Assembly: GCA_029262065.1 (NCBI GenBank)
Contig: JAJDAC010000045.1
Span: 1 to 64,000 of the forward strand
Direction of reading: 5' to 3'
DNA length: 64,000 bases
Origin: Candidatus Krumholzibacteriota bacterium
GTDB lineage: Bacteria; Krumholzibacteriota; Krumholzibacteriia; JAJRXK01
Below the pieces are notes generated by a model. That model was not told where the DNA came from and searched no databases. It saw nothing but the letters and a program-made list of their open reading frames with translations. The translations under genes were made by a program, and so were the position numbers. The stretch's first letter is position 1, and each line of letters starts with the position of its first letter. Shown here in pieces: positions 8,216-16,503 of this stretch.

Positions 8216-9637
8216 CTACTTCTTGAAGTGCAGGTAGTGGTCCTTCATGACCTGCGACACGCACGCCGTCAGGCGCTTGCCCGTGTTGATCTCCAGGAAC
8301 TCATTGGGTCCGTGCGCATTTGACGCGGGACCCAGTACCCCGGTAACCAGGAACTGGGCTTTGGGAAACTTCTCGCCCAGCATGCCCATGAAGGGAATCG
8401 ATCCGCCTTCACCCATGTAGCAGGCCGGCTTTCCGAAATGGGCCTGAGAGGCTTCGTTGACCGCGCTTTCCAGCCACGGGGCCAGTTCGGGCGCGTTCCA
8501 ACCGCCACCGGGGTGTTCGGGCTCGAAACTTACCTTGGCGCCGTACGGCGGATCCTTCTCCAGTAGTTTCTTCAGCTGCACGATGGCTTTCTCGGCGTCG
8601 GCGCTCGGCGGCAGACGCAACGACAACTTCACCGCGGTCATGGGCCGCATGACGTTGCCGGCACTTTCCAGCGAAGGCAACCCGGCTACGCCGGTAACCG
8701 CCAGCGCTGGTCGCCACGTACGGTTGAGCACCAGTTCGGTCAGGTCCTTGCTGACCGGCTGTACACCCGGGTGGAACGGGAACTGCTCGTACACCTTGGC
8801 ACCCAGAACCTCGCCCGCGGCCTTGGCCTGCGCCAGACGTTGCTTGGGAGCTTCGTCGTGGAATTCGCGCGGAATGATCTCGCCCGTCTTGGGATCTTCA
8901 AGTCGGTCGATCAGTTGACGCAGCACGCGAAAGCTCGACGGCACCACGCCGCTGCTGTCGCCGGAGTGCACGCCTTCGCGAATGAGCTCCACCTTCAGGT
9001 TGCCGGCGATCATGCCGCGCAATGACGTGGTGCTCCATAGTTGGTCGTAGTTGCCGCAGCCCGAGTCCAGGCAAACCACCAGGCTGGGGGTACCGATACG
9101 GTCGGCCAGGGCTTCGATGTAATGCACCAGGTCGGGGCTACCGCTCTCTTCGCAAGCCTCGATGATGATCACGCAGCGGCCGTGGGGAATGTTCTGCTCT
9201 TGCAGACCACGAATGGCGGTGAGCGACGCGAACGCCGAGTAGCCGTCGTCGGCGCCGCCGCGTCCGTACAGCTTGCCATCGCGCAGGACGGGTTTCCAGG
9301 GGCCCAGATCGTCATCCCAACCGGTCATTTCCGGCTGCTTGTCGAGGTGACCGTACAGCAGTACGGTTTCATCGCTCTGGCCCGGCACTTCCATGTAGAT
9401 AAGAGGCGTGCGGCCGGCCAGGCGCACCACCTCGACCGTCAGGCCCTTGATGGGCTGATCCTGACACCAGCCACGGATCAGATCCACGGCACGGTCCATA
9501 TGACCGTTCTTCTCCCATTCCGGATCGAACGCAGGCGACTCATTGGGGATCTTGATGTACTCGACGAGAGTGGGAATGATGCTCTTGTCCCACGTCTCAT
9601 TCACGAAATCAGATAGTGCTCTCGTGTCCATGTGCAT
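8216..9637 (-). CDS. M20 family metallopeptidase, carnosinase/dipeptidase-like
   Basis: The product is 473 residues. It shows the M20 di-zinc signatures: GHLDKQPE (His97 ligand), a bridging Asp130 in RGGADDGYS, and the catalytic/ligand pair in EACEESGSPD (Glu163-Glu164). A dimerisation (lid) domain lies between, and a late MGEGGSIPF segment matches the CNDP-like dipeptidase subfamily. The likely role is cytoplasmic dipeptide or N-acyl amino acid hydrolysis. Two in-frame ATGs (9637 and 9631) compete as the start. It is convergent with pepQ, another dipeptidase. Confidence 0.88.
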   Translation of the reverse strand: MHMDTRALSDFVNETWDKSIIPTLVEYIKIPNESPAFDPEWEKNGHMDRAVDLIRGWCQDQPIKGLTVEVVRLAGRTPLIYMEVPGQSDETVLLYGHLDKQPEMTGWDDDLGPWKPVLRDGKLYGRGGADDGYSAFASLTAIRGLQEQNIPHGRCVIIIEACEESGSPDLVHYIEALADRIGTPSLVVCLDSGCGNYDQLWSTTSLRGMIAGNLKVELIREGVHSGDSSGVVPSSFRVLRQLIDRLEDPKTGEIIPREFHDEAPKQRLAQAKAAGEVLGAKVYEQFPFHPGVQPVSKDLTELVLNRTWRPALAVTGVAGLPSLESAGNVMRPMTAVKLSLRLPPSADAEKAIVQLKKLLEKDPPYGAKVSFEPEHPGGGWNAPELAPWLESAVNEASQAHFGKPACYMGEGGSIPFMGMLGEKFPKAQFLVTGVLGPASNAHGPNEFLEINTGKRLTACVSQVMKDHYLHFKK

Positions 9638-9705
9638 TTACCGCCAAATCGCCTTGAGAGGTTTGGGAGACTGCTGTGCGACCGCCGGTGTTTCGACGCG
9701 GCGTC

Positions 9706-9719
9706 TGTATATTTATACA
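9706..9719. promoter_or_regulatory. Perfect palindrome TGTATA-TT-TATACA
   Basis: A 6-base inverted repeat with a 2-base spacer lies in the divergent region between the M20 peptidase and the atuA operon. It is an AT-rich island in GC-rich sequence, as expected of a regulator site or overlapping -10 elements. Confidence 0.35.
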
Positions 9720-9791
9720 CGAATTCCGGCGCTCAGCGAACCGGCAGTGGGTCGGGACGATGTTGACCATGGGTGGCCGTGGTCGCGCGTG

Positions 9792-9820
9792 TGGACGCCC
9801 CGAGCCGCCGCGCCTATACT
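9792..9820 (+). promoter_or_regulatory. Candidate sigma70 promoter of the atuA operon
   Basis: TGGACG (9792-9797), 17 bases, then TATACT (9815-9820, five of six consensus bases). It lies 90 bases upstream of the atuA GTG and downstream of the palindrome. Confidence 0.45.
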
Positions 9821-9909
9821 TTTGGGTTCTGCGGCCCATTTCAGGGCCGTACGCCAGCAGAATACCCATCTCGATAACCCTCAGATACGATCCGGGGCGG
9901 AGGAATTCG

Positions 9910-11697
9910 GTGACCAACGTTCTACGAATAGGCAACGCCGGTGGCTACTGGGGTGATGATCTGGCGGTCCTGCGCCGCCAGGTGGAGGGCGGGCCGATTG
10001 ATGTGGTCACGGCCGACTTCCTGGCCGAGATCACCATGTCGATCCTGCAGAAGCAGTTTCAGCGTGACCCCCAAATGGGATACGCGCGCGATTTCGTGAC
10101 CCAGATGAAAGAAGTGATGCCGATCGCCATGAAGCGCGGCGTGACCATCATCACCAACGCGGGCGGCGTGCGCCCGGACAACTGCGTGCGTGCGTTGCAG
10201 GCCTTGGCCGACGAGATGAAGCTCACTCCGCGGCTGGGGCTGGTGGGGGGAGACGGGCTGCTCAGCGACCTGGATCAGTGGCATCGCGATGGCGTCGACA
10301 TGTCCAACATGGACGATGGCCGGGGTTTCGCCGAAGTGGTCTCGAGGGTCACCAGCGCCAATGCGTATTTCGGCGCATCACCGGTGGTGCGTGCACTGGA
10401 AATGAACGCGCAGTTCATCGTCACCGGTCGCGTGACCGACACCGGTATTACCCTGGCGCCCATGATGCATCACTTCGGCTGGTCACCGACCGACTACGAT
10501 CTGCTCGCCGCCGGCATTGTGGCGGGACACATTCTCGAGTGCGGCGCCCAGAGCACCGGTGGCAACTTCACCGACTGGCGCACGGTGCCCACGTTCGACA
10601 ACATTGGCTATCCCATCGTCGAGATGAACGCCGACGGTTCGTTCGTGATTACCAAGCACGAAGGAACCGGCGGCATGGTCACCGTATCCACGGTGAAGGA
10701 GCAGCTCGTCTACGAAATGGGCGACCCGCTGAGCTACATTACGCCCGATGTGGTCGTCGACTTCAGCAGTATACGCGTGGAAGCGGACGGTCCCGATCGC
10801 GTGCGCGTCTGGGGTGTTCGCGGCGCGCAGCCTACGCCGTATATCAAGGTCTCCATGAGTTACCAGGAGGGCTACAAGGCCAGCGGAGCCGTGGTCGTAT
10901 CGGGGCCCGACGCGCGCGCGAAGTGCGAAGCGTTCGGCGACATCCTGTGGGGTCGCCTGCCCAAGTTCGATGAGACGCTCACCGAGTACGTCGGTGCCGA
11001 TTCCACCTGGGGTCCATTGTCGCCCACGCGTGAATCGAGCGAAGTGCTCCTGCGATTCGGTGTGCGCGACGCTGACCGCGACAAGGTGGCCGCGTTCAGC
11101 AAGATGCTCCCCGCGCTGATATTGTCGGGCCCGCCCGGGGTGGCCGTGACCGGCGGGCGTCCGCCCGTGCAAGACGTGGTGGCCTACTGGCCGTGCCTGG
11201 TGCCGCGGGAATTGTGCAAGGCGCACGTTGAAGTGCACGAGGGCGATAAGGTCGAAACCGATGACCTCACATTCAGTACGGGCAAGGGCACTGGTAGTCT
11301 GGAAGAACTGGCTCCAACCGAAATCGCCGCGGGTCCCAAGTTGATCGGGCGCACCCGCAAGGTTCGGCTGTCCGATCTGGCCCACGGACGGTCGGGCGAC
11401 AAGGGTGACACGTGCAATATCGGGGTGGTGGCGCGGCACGCTTCGCTGTACCCCTGGCTGCGTGACAACGTGACCGCGGCCATGGTGAAGAAGCGGTTCG
11501 AGGGAATCGCCCACGGCAAGGTCGAGCGATTCGAAGTGCCGAACATCGACGCCTTGAATTTTCTGCTGCACGAGTCGTTGGGTGGGGGCGGAACTCTTTC
11601 GCTGCACATCGACGCGCAGGGAAAGACGCTGAGCCACGCTCTGTTGGCCGCCGAGTTCGAAGTAGATGAAGCCTGGTTGCAGATCGCCGGGCTATGA
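9910..11697 (+). CDS. atuA: Acyclic terpene utilisation AtuA family protein (DUF1446)
   Basis: The product is 595 residues. Residues ~1-450 are the AtuA/DUF1446 domain (opening LRIGNAGGYWGDD, then IITNAGGVRPDNC and FIVTGRVTDTGITLAPM). Residues ~480-595 are the AtuA-like ferredoxin-fold domain (RKVRLSDLAHGRSGDKGDTC). The family is genetically tied to citronellol/geraniol and branched acyl-CoA breakdown, but its reaction is not firmly known. I chose the GTG at 9910 because GGAGG precedes it and the family starts here; the frame is open for 78 more codons upstream without similarity. It is the first gene of a run with an enoyl-CoA hydratase, a biotin carboxylase and a BCCP, which supports the acyl-CoA role. 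Confidence 0.85.
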   Translation: MTNVLRIGNAGGYWGDDLAVLRRQVEGGPIDVVTADFLAEITMSILQKQFQRDPQMGYARDFVTQMKEVMPIAMKRGVTIITNAGGVRPDNCVRALQALADEMKLTPRLGLVGGDGLLSDLDQWHRDGVDMSNMDDGRGFAEVVSRVTSANAYFGASPVVRALEMNAQFIVTGRVTDTGITLAPMMHHFGWSPTDYDLLAAGIVAGHILECGAQSTGGNFTDWRTVPTFDNIGYPIVEMNADGSFVITKHEGTGGMVTVSTVKEQLVYEMGDPLSYITPDVVVDFSSIRVEADGPDRVRVWGVRGAQPTPYIKVSMSYQEGYKASGAVVVSGPDARAKCEAFGDILWGRLPKFDETLTEYVGADSTWGPLSPTRESSEVLLRFGVRDADRDKVAAFSKMLPALILSGPPGVAVTGGRPPVQDVVAYWPCLVPRELCKAHVEVHEGDKVETDDLTFSTGKGTGSLEELAPTEIAAGPKLIGRTRKVRLSDLAHGRSGDKGDTCNIGVVARHASLYPWLRDNVTAAMVKKRFEGIAHGKVERFEVPNIDALNFLLHESLGGGGTLSLHIDAQGKTLSHALLAAEFEVDEAWLQIAGL

Positions 11698-11740
11698 AAA
11701 ACGTTCCGCCTTCAACCAATCTCATGACAAGGAACATCGC

Positions 11741-12523
11741 GTGAGCTTTCTGCGCATCGAACCCAAGCCGAACGTACTGGAGCTGGTGTTGAACCGGCCC
11801 GAAGTACGCAATGCCCTCGACGAAAACCTCATTGCCGAGTTGGGCCAGGCGTTGGCCGAGGCCGAAACCAGCGACGTTCGCGCGGTGGTACTGCGCGGCG
11901 AGGGTAAGAGTTTCTGCGCCGGCGCCGACATTGGATACATGCAGCGACTGGGCGCATTTGATCACGACCAGAACATGGAAGATGCTCGCCGGTTGAGCGA
12001 CCTGTTCCTGGCCATCTCGAGTTGCACCAAGCCGGTCATCGCGCAAGTACACGGAGCCGCGATCGGTGGTGGCGTGGGGCTCGTATCGGCGGCCGATATC
12101 GTCATCGCGGCCGAGGGAACCAAGTTCGCGTTGACCGAGGTGCGGCTGGGAATCCTGCCCGCCGTGATCTCGCCGTTCGTGTTGCGACGGCTGGGGCCGG
12201 CGGCTTGTCGGCGTCTGTTTCTGACCGGTGAACGATTCGAAGCGCGCGCCGCGCAGGCGCTGGGCCTCGTGGACCAGGTCGTGGCGCCGGAAGATCTTGA
12301 GTCAGCCGTGGGCAATACGGTCGAAAACATCCGTCGCGGTGGCCCCAGCGCCCAGGCGGCGAGCAAACGGTTGCTCGATGAGATCGCGAATCTTTCCATC
12401 CAAGAGGCCGTGGTCCGCACGCCCGAATACATTGCCCGCCAGCGCGCCACCGACGAAGCGAAGGAGGGTTTCGCCTCGTTCTTCGACAAGCGCCCGCCGT
12501 CGTGGGTCGGCGAGACCGACTGA
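11741..12523 (+). CDS. Enoyl-CoA hydratase, methylglutaconyl-CoA hydratase-like
   Basis: The product is 260 residues of the crotonase fold. The oxyanion-hole segments CAGADIGYMQ and HGAAIGGGVGLVSAADI are present, followed by EVRLGILPAVISPFVLRR, which is typical of the LiuC/methylglutaconyl-CoA hydratase branch of leucine and isoprenoid catabolism. It would hydrate the product of a geranyl- or methylcrotonyl-CoA carboxylase. The GTG start at 11741 has AAGGA upstream. It sits 43 bp after atuA and 28 bp before the biotin carboxylase, so it is operonic. The substrate is inferred from context. Confidence 0.85.
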   Translation: MSFLRIEPKPNVLELVLNRPEVRNALDENLIAELGQALAEAETSDVRAVVLRGEGKSFCAGADIGYMQRLGAFDHDQNMEDARRLSDLFLAISSCTKPVIAQVHGAAIGGGVGLVSAADIVIAAEGTKFALTEVRLGILPAVISPFVLRRLGPAACRRLFLTGERFEARAAQALGLVDQVVAPEDLESAVGNTVENIRRGGPSAQAASKRLLDEIANLSIQEAVVRTPEYIARQRATDEAKEGFASFFDKRPPSWVGETD

Positions 12524-12551
12524 TCGACACCCTTGGCCATGGAGAACCTCG

Positions 12552-14075
12552 GTGGTGAATGAGTTTCAGCCCATAGGCCGCATCCTGGTGGCCAACCGTG
12601 GCGAGATCGCGGTGCGCATCATCCGTGCGTGCCGCGCCATGGGAATCGAGTCGGTGATCGTCGCATCCGATGCCGATCTCGACGCGCTGCCATCGCTCAT
12701 GGCCGACCAGGTCGTGCCCATCGGTGGCACCGCGCCGGGCGAGAGCTATCTGATGATGGACAAGGTCATCGCCGCCGGTGTTGGTACTGGCTGCGATGCG
12801 GTGCATCCGGGGTACGGATTCCTGGCCGAGAACGCGGGTTTCGCGCGCGCGGTGGCCGCGGCGGGCCTGCGGTTCTTGGGCCCCTCGCCCGAGGTCATGG
12901 AGGCCATGGGGCTGAAGACCCGGGCGCGCGATCGCATGGCCAAGGCAAACGTGCCCGTGGTTCCCGGGTGCATGTTGGGTGACGACAGTGATCACTGGGT
13001 GAAGGCGGGCAAGGAGGTCGGCTTTCCGTTGCTGGTGAAAGCGTCGGCCGGCGGTGGTGGCAAAGGCATGCGCGCGGTCCACCAACCAACCCAACTCGTG
13101 GCCGCGATCGAGGCCGCGCAGCGCGAGGCCTCGGCCGCGTTCGGTGACGCCACGGTGTATCTGGAGCGCCTGCTCGTGCAGCCGCGCCATGTGGAAGTTC
13201 AGATTCTGGGCGACACGCACGGCAACGTCGTGCACCTGGGCGAGCGCGATTGTTCGGTGCAGCGGCGCCATCAGAAGATCATCGAAGAGTCGCCCGCGCC
13301 CCGATTGTCCGATGAACTTCGTCAGCGTATCTGCGAAACCGCGCGTCAGGCGGCCCTGGCCGTCGGTTATGTCGGCGCGGGCACCGTGGAGATGCTGCTC
13401 GACGCCAACGGCGAGTTCTTCTTCCTGGAAATGAACACGCGGTTGCAGGTGGAGCATCCGGTCTCCGAACTGGTCAGTGGTACGGATCTGGTGGTGGCGC
13501 AGATACGCGTGGCCCAGGGTGAGTCGATTTCCGACATGGGCCTGGACCAGATCGAAGCTCGCGGCCACGCCATCGAAGCCCGGCTGTACGCGGAAGATCC
13601 CGCGCACGGGTTTCTGCCGCAGGCTGGTGATCTATTGTTGTTCGAGGTACCGGTTGGCCCGGGAGTGCGCGTGGATAGCGGTGTGCGCAGCGGCGACGCG
13701 GTTACGTTGCACTACGATCCCATGATCGCCAAGATCACCGCGCACGGTGAAGATCGCGACCAGGCCCGTCGGCGGCTCGTGCAGGCACTGCGCGAGACCG
13801 TGGTTCTGGGGGTTCAGACCAATCTGGCGTACCTGATCGACGTGCTCGAACACGACGCCTTCGCGGACGGCCTCGTGCACACGGGTTTCGTTGAATCCCA
13901 CATGACGCCCTGGCCGGCCGAGGGCGTCAACGGCGACGCCACGATCTGGCTGGCCGCCGCCGCGGTGGGCTTCATGGGTTCGTCCACGACCGTCCGTTCC
14001 AACGCCGGTGACCTGCGTCCGACGTCGCTCTGGGAAAGCCTGGGTCCCCATCGCATGGGCGGGGCAGCACAATGA
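12552..14075 (+). CDS. Biotin carboxylase subunit of an acyl-CoA carboxylase
   Basis: The product is about 507 residues: an N-terminal pre-ATP-grasp domain (RILVANRGEIAVRI), an ATP-grasp domain with the glycine loop KASAGGGGKGMRA (~162), the MNTRLQVEHP motif (~293-302) and a biotin carboxylase C-terminal domain. It carboxylates biotin with ATP and bicarbonate. Given atuA and the hydratase, it is probably the alpha half of a methylcrotonyl- or geranyl-CoA carboxylase. Such alpha chains usually also carry the biotin domain; here that is a separate gene starting inside this stop codon (ATGA overlap). Tandem GTGs at 12552 and 12555 compete as the start; GGAG spacing favours 12552. Confidence 0.9.
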   Translation: MVNEFQPIGRILVANRGEIAVRIIRACRAMGIESVIVASDADLDALPSLMADQVVPIGGTAPGESYLMMDKVIAAGVGTGCDAVHPGYGFLAENAGFARAVAAAGLRFLGPSPEVMEAMGLKTRARDRMAKANVPVVPGCMLGDDSDHWVKAGKEVGFPLLVKASAGGGGKGMRAVHQPTQLVAAIEAAQREASAAFGDATVYLERLLVQPRHVEVQILGDTHGNVVHLGERDCSVQRRHQKIIEESPAPRLSDELRQRICETARQAALAVGYVGAGTVEMLLDANGEFFFLEMNTRLQVEHPVSELVSGTDLVVAQIRVAQGESISDMGLDQIEARGHAIEARLYAEDPAHGFLPQAGDLLLFEVPVGPGVRVDSGVRSGDAVTLHYDPMIAKITAHGEDRDQARRRLVQALRETVVLGVQTNLAYLIDVLEHDAFADGLVHTGFVESHMTPWPAEGVNGDATIWLAAAAVGFMGSSTTVRSNAGDLRPTSLWESLGPHRMGGAAQ

Positions 14076-14638
14076 AACGCACGCTCTTCCGCTTGCAGTG
14101 CGGCAAGTTGATCGAGTCCCTCGAGGCGGTCCCGGTGGCTGACGGGAACGGCGGCGCCAGGAACAAGACGGGCGACAACACGGGCAACAACACGCTTCAA
14201 TTGCATCGTGCCGATGGCTCCAGGTTCGACCTGCAGATCGTCGGGCGGGACCACGACACCCTGGTGCTGATGCTGAACGGCGTGCGGCGCCGGGTGCGCT
14301 ACGTACGTCGCGGCCGACACATGTATATGTCGCTCGACGGTCGTCAGGCCGTCGTGGAGTGGCTGGAAGACCACGATCAGGATTCACGGGGTCAAGGCTC
14401 GTCCGATCCCGTGGTTAGGGCACCGATGCCGGGCAAAGTACTGGAAGTGCTGGTTGCAACCGGTGATTCCGTGGCCGAGGGTGACCCGTTGGTGCGCGTG
14501 GAGGCCATGAAGATGGAGGTGGATCTGACCGCCGAGTTCGCCGGTACCGTGGACTCGGTACACGTGAGCGCGGGCGACCTGGTCGATCCCGACGCTGCGC
14601 TGGTGACGCTTGCCCCCCTCGAGAAAGCGCCGGGGTGA
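14072..14638 (+). CDS. Biotin carboxyl carrier subunit of an acyl-CoA carboxylase
   Basis: The product is 188 residues. Residues ~115-182 form a biotinyl/lipoyl domain with the target lysine in EAMKM (Lys147). The first ~100 residues correspond to part of the BT connector that links biotin carboxylase and BCCP in single-chain 3-methylcrotonyl-CoA carboxylase alpha subunits. The gene overlaps the biotin carboxylase gene by ATGA and the next gene by GTGA, so translation is probably coupled. It looks like a natural split of a normally fused alpha subunit. No carboxyltransferase gene is found nearby. Confidence 0.88.
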   Translation: MKRTLFRLQCGKLIESLEAVPVADGNGGARNKTGDNTGNNTLQLHRADGSRFDLQIVGRDHDTLVLMLNGVRRRVRYVRRGRHMYMSLDGRQAVVEWLEDHDQDSRGQGSSDPVVRAPMPGKVLEVLVATGDSVAEGDPLVRVEAMKMEVDLTAEFAGTVDSVHVSAGDLVDPDAALVTLAPLEKAPG

Positions 14639-16503
14639 CCCGCACCGCGCGCGCGGTGTTGCTGGCGACCTGCGTGGGTGTGGCCGCGGGCTTTGCCGAC
14701 GTGGCCGTTCGCTTCGCTCATCCCGACATCGCCTACAGCGCGTCCTCGTTCCTGGCCGTCGTGGTTCTGTACGCCGTGCTCTGGATGGTGGGCGGGCTCG
14801 TGCTTGCGTTGGCCCTGGCCAAACGCACGCGCCTCGAACGCATGACGCTGGCCGCCGCTTGGGCCACGGCGGCCCTGGTGGTGGCGGGGGGCTACGCCAA
14901 CATCTATTGGCTGCCCTCACTGTTCGACCTGCGCTCGCTCGCGTTCGACCTCGTATGGTTCCTGGTGTGCGCGGGCCTGGCCGTGGCGTGGTTGCGCCGT
15001 GGCGACGCGGTATCTTCGCGCGTGATGCTGGCACATGTGGGCTTGGCCCTGTTGGCATTAAGCACGGCGCAGATCGCGGTCATGGGTTCGGGTCGAAGTA
15101 TCGCTACCATCGCGTCACGGCCGACGGTCAACGGGCCCGATATCCTGGTCGTGCTGTTCGACGCGTTGCGCGCGGACCACACCACCATGTATGGCTACGA
15201 GCGCGCGACCACGCCAACCATGCAGGCCATCGCCGACCGCGGTACGGTGTTCGAGAGAGCCTACTCGGCCAGCTCGTGGACCAAACCTTCGGTTGCGACG
15301 CTCATGACGGGGCTTTCGCCCGAGAGTCACGGCAACCATTCCATTTCTTCACGCCTGCCACTCAACGCAGTGACCCTGGCCGAGGTACTACGAGACGGTG
15401 GTTACCGCACCGGGGTGTTCGCCGAGAACAGCTTCGTGTCGCCGCTGTTTGGGTACGATCGCGGCGCCGACCGCGTGGTGTGCAACGAGGCGGATGTGCT
15501 GGCGCAGACGGTAGTGGGCCAGCTTTGGCGCCAGCTCAGTGTACGTTGGCGTCCCCTGCAGGAAGTGGAGCGATTGGCGTTGGCCGTGAATGTTCTCGAT
15601 CCCGCACAGCGCGCCAAGGCGGGCATGGATCTTCCGCGGGCATTCCTGGAGTGGGTAGATGAAATAGGCGACGAGCGGTTCTTCGGCTACGTCCACCTCA
15701 TGAAGCCACACGCTCCCTACATAGCACCCGAGCCCTTCGACGGTGCCTTCGGCGCGGCCGGGAACGAAGTCGTTGATCCGCCGCTGGTGCAGGGTCTGGC
15801 TCCGTTCGCCACGGCGGCCGACATGTCAACCCAGGCGCGACGCGAATTGATCGACAACTACGACGAGCGCATTCTGTACGGCGACTCCATGCTCGCCCGC
15901 ATCGTCGACGGACTCGGCGAGCGCGACCGATGGCGTGATACGGTCGTCGTGCTTCTGGCCGATCACGGCGAGGAGTTCGGTGAAAATGGACTCTGGGACC
16001 ACGGACATTCCCTGCAGGAAGGTGTGGTGCGTATTCCCCTGGTCCTGCGGGTGCCTAAGCGCGAGTCGTCGCGACGCGATGACCTGGTGCGTCTGCTGGA
16101 TCTTCCGCCCACGCTGGTGGATCTGGCGGGTTTGCCACCGGTCGATCAGTTCGATGGCCGCAGTTTGCTGCCGCTGATCGATGGCGTGGACCTCACGCCG
16201 CGGCCGGTGCTGCTACAGGTTCGGCACGGGACTGGCTTCTGGTCCAATGCGCTACGCGTGGCCGACGCCAAATTCGTGCGTACCGAAGACTCCGGTCGCA
16301 GCGCCGCGTTGTTGTTCGATCTGGCCGCGGACCCGGGGGAAACCGTGGATCTTGCGTCGGCCCAGCAAGCGCAACGGATGCGGCTACAGCAAGAGCTGGA
16401 CGACGCCGTGTTGGCCGCGGGTCTGAAGAAACAAGTGTCATCGGACGCCGTGGTCGACGCCGACACCCTCGAAAAACTGCGGGCCCTGGGGTACATCGAA
16501 TGA
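14635..16503 (+). CDS. Membrane-anchored alkaline-phosphatase-superfamily (sulfatase-like) enzyme
   Basis: The product is 622 residues. Four to five hydrophobic segments occupy residues ~5-150. A periplasmic sulfatase-like catalytic domain follows, with the metal-binding DALRADHTTMYGY (~172) and DHGEEFGENGLWDHG (~442). The nucleophile region reads SSWTKPSVATLMTG: it lacks the Cys/Ser-x-Pro-x-Arg of true sulfatases and presents Thr in the manner of phosphoethanolamine or phosphoglycerol transferases. I therefore favour a phospho-group transferase or phosphodiesterase over a sulfatase. It is coupled on both sides by four-base overlaps (with the BCCP gene and eboE). Confidence 0.82.
   Translation: MTRTARAVLLATCVGVAAGFADVAVRFAHPDIAYSASSFLAVVVLYAVLWMVGGLVLALALAKRTRLERMTLAAAWATAALVVAGGYANIYWLPSLFDLRSLAFDLVWFLVCAGLAVAWLRRGDAVSSRVMLAHVGLALLALSTAQIAVMGSGRSIATIASRPTVNGPDILVVLFDALRADHTTMYGYERATTPTMQAIADRGTVFERAYSASSWTKPSVATLMTGLSPESHGNHSISSRLPLNAVTLAEVLRDGGYRTGVFAENSFVSPLFGYDRGADRVVCNEADVLAQTVVGQLWRQLSVRWRPLQEVERLALAVNVLDPAQRAKAGMDLPRAFLEWVDEIGDERFFGYVHLMKPHAPYIAPEPFDGAFGAAGNEVVDPPLVQGLAPFATAADMSTQARRELIDNYDERILYGDSMLARIVDGLGERDRWRDTVVVLLADHGEEFGENGLWDHGHSLQEGVVRIPLVLRVPKRESSRRDDLVRLLDLPPTLVDLAGLPPVDQFDGRSLLPLIDGVDLTPRPVLLQVRHGTGFWSNALRVADAKFVRTEDSGRSAALLFDLAADPGETVDLASAQQAQRMRLQQELDDAVLAAGLKKQVSSDAVVDADTLEKLRALGYIE

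Noticed and set aside
12102-13607. 501-codon minus-strand frame opposite the hydratase and biotin carboxylase genes
   Set aside because: The plus-strand products show complete catalytic motifs; this frame shows none.
14635-16503. Assignment as a true arylsulfatase
   Set aside because: The Cys/Ser-x-Pro-x-Arg formylglycine motif is missing; Thr occupies the nucleophile site.
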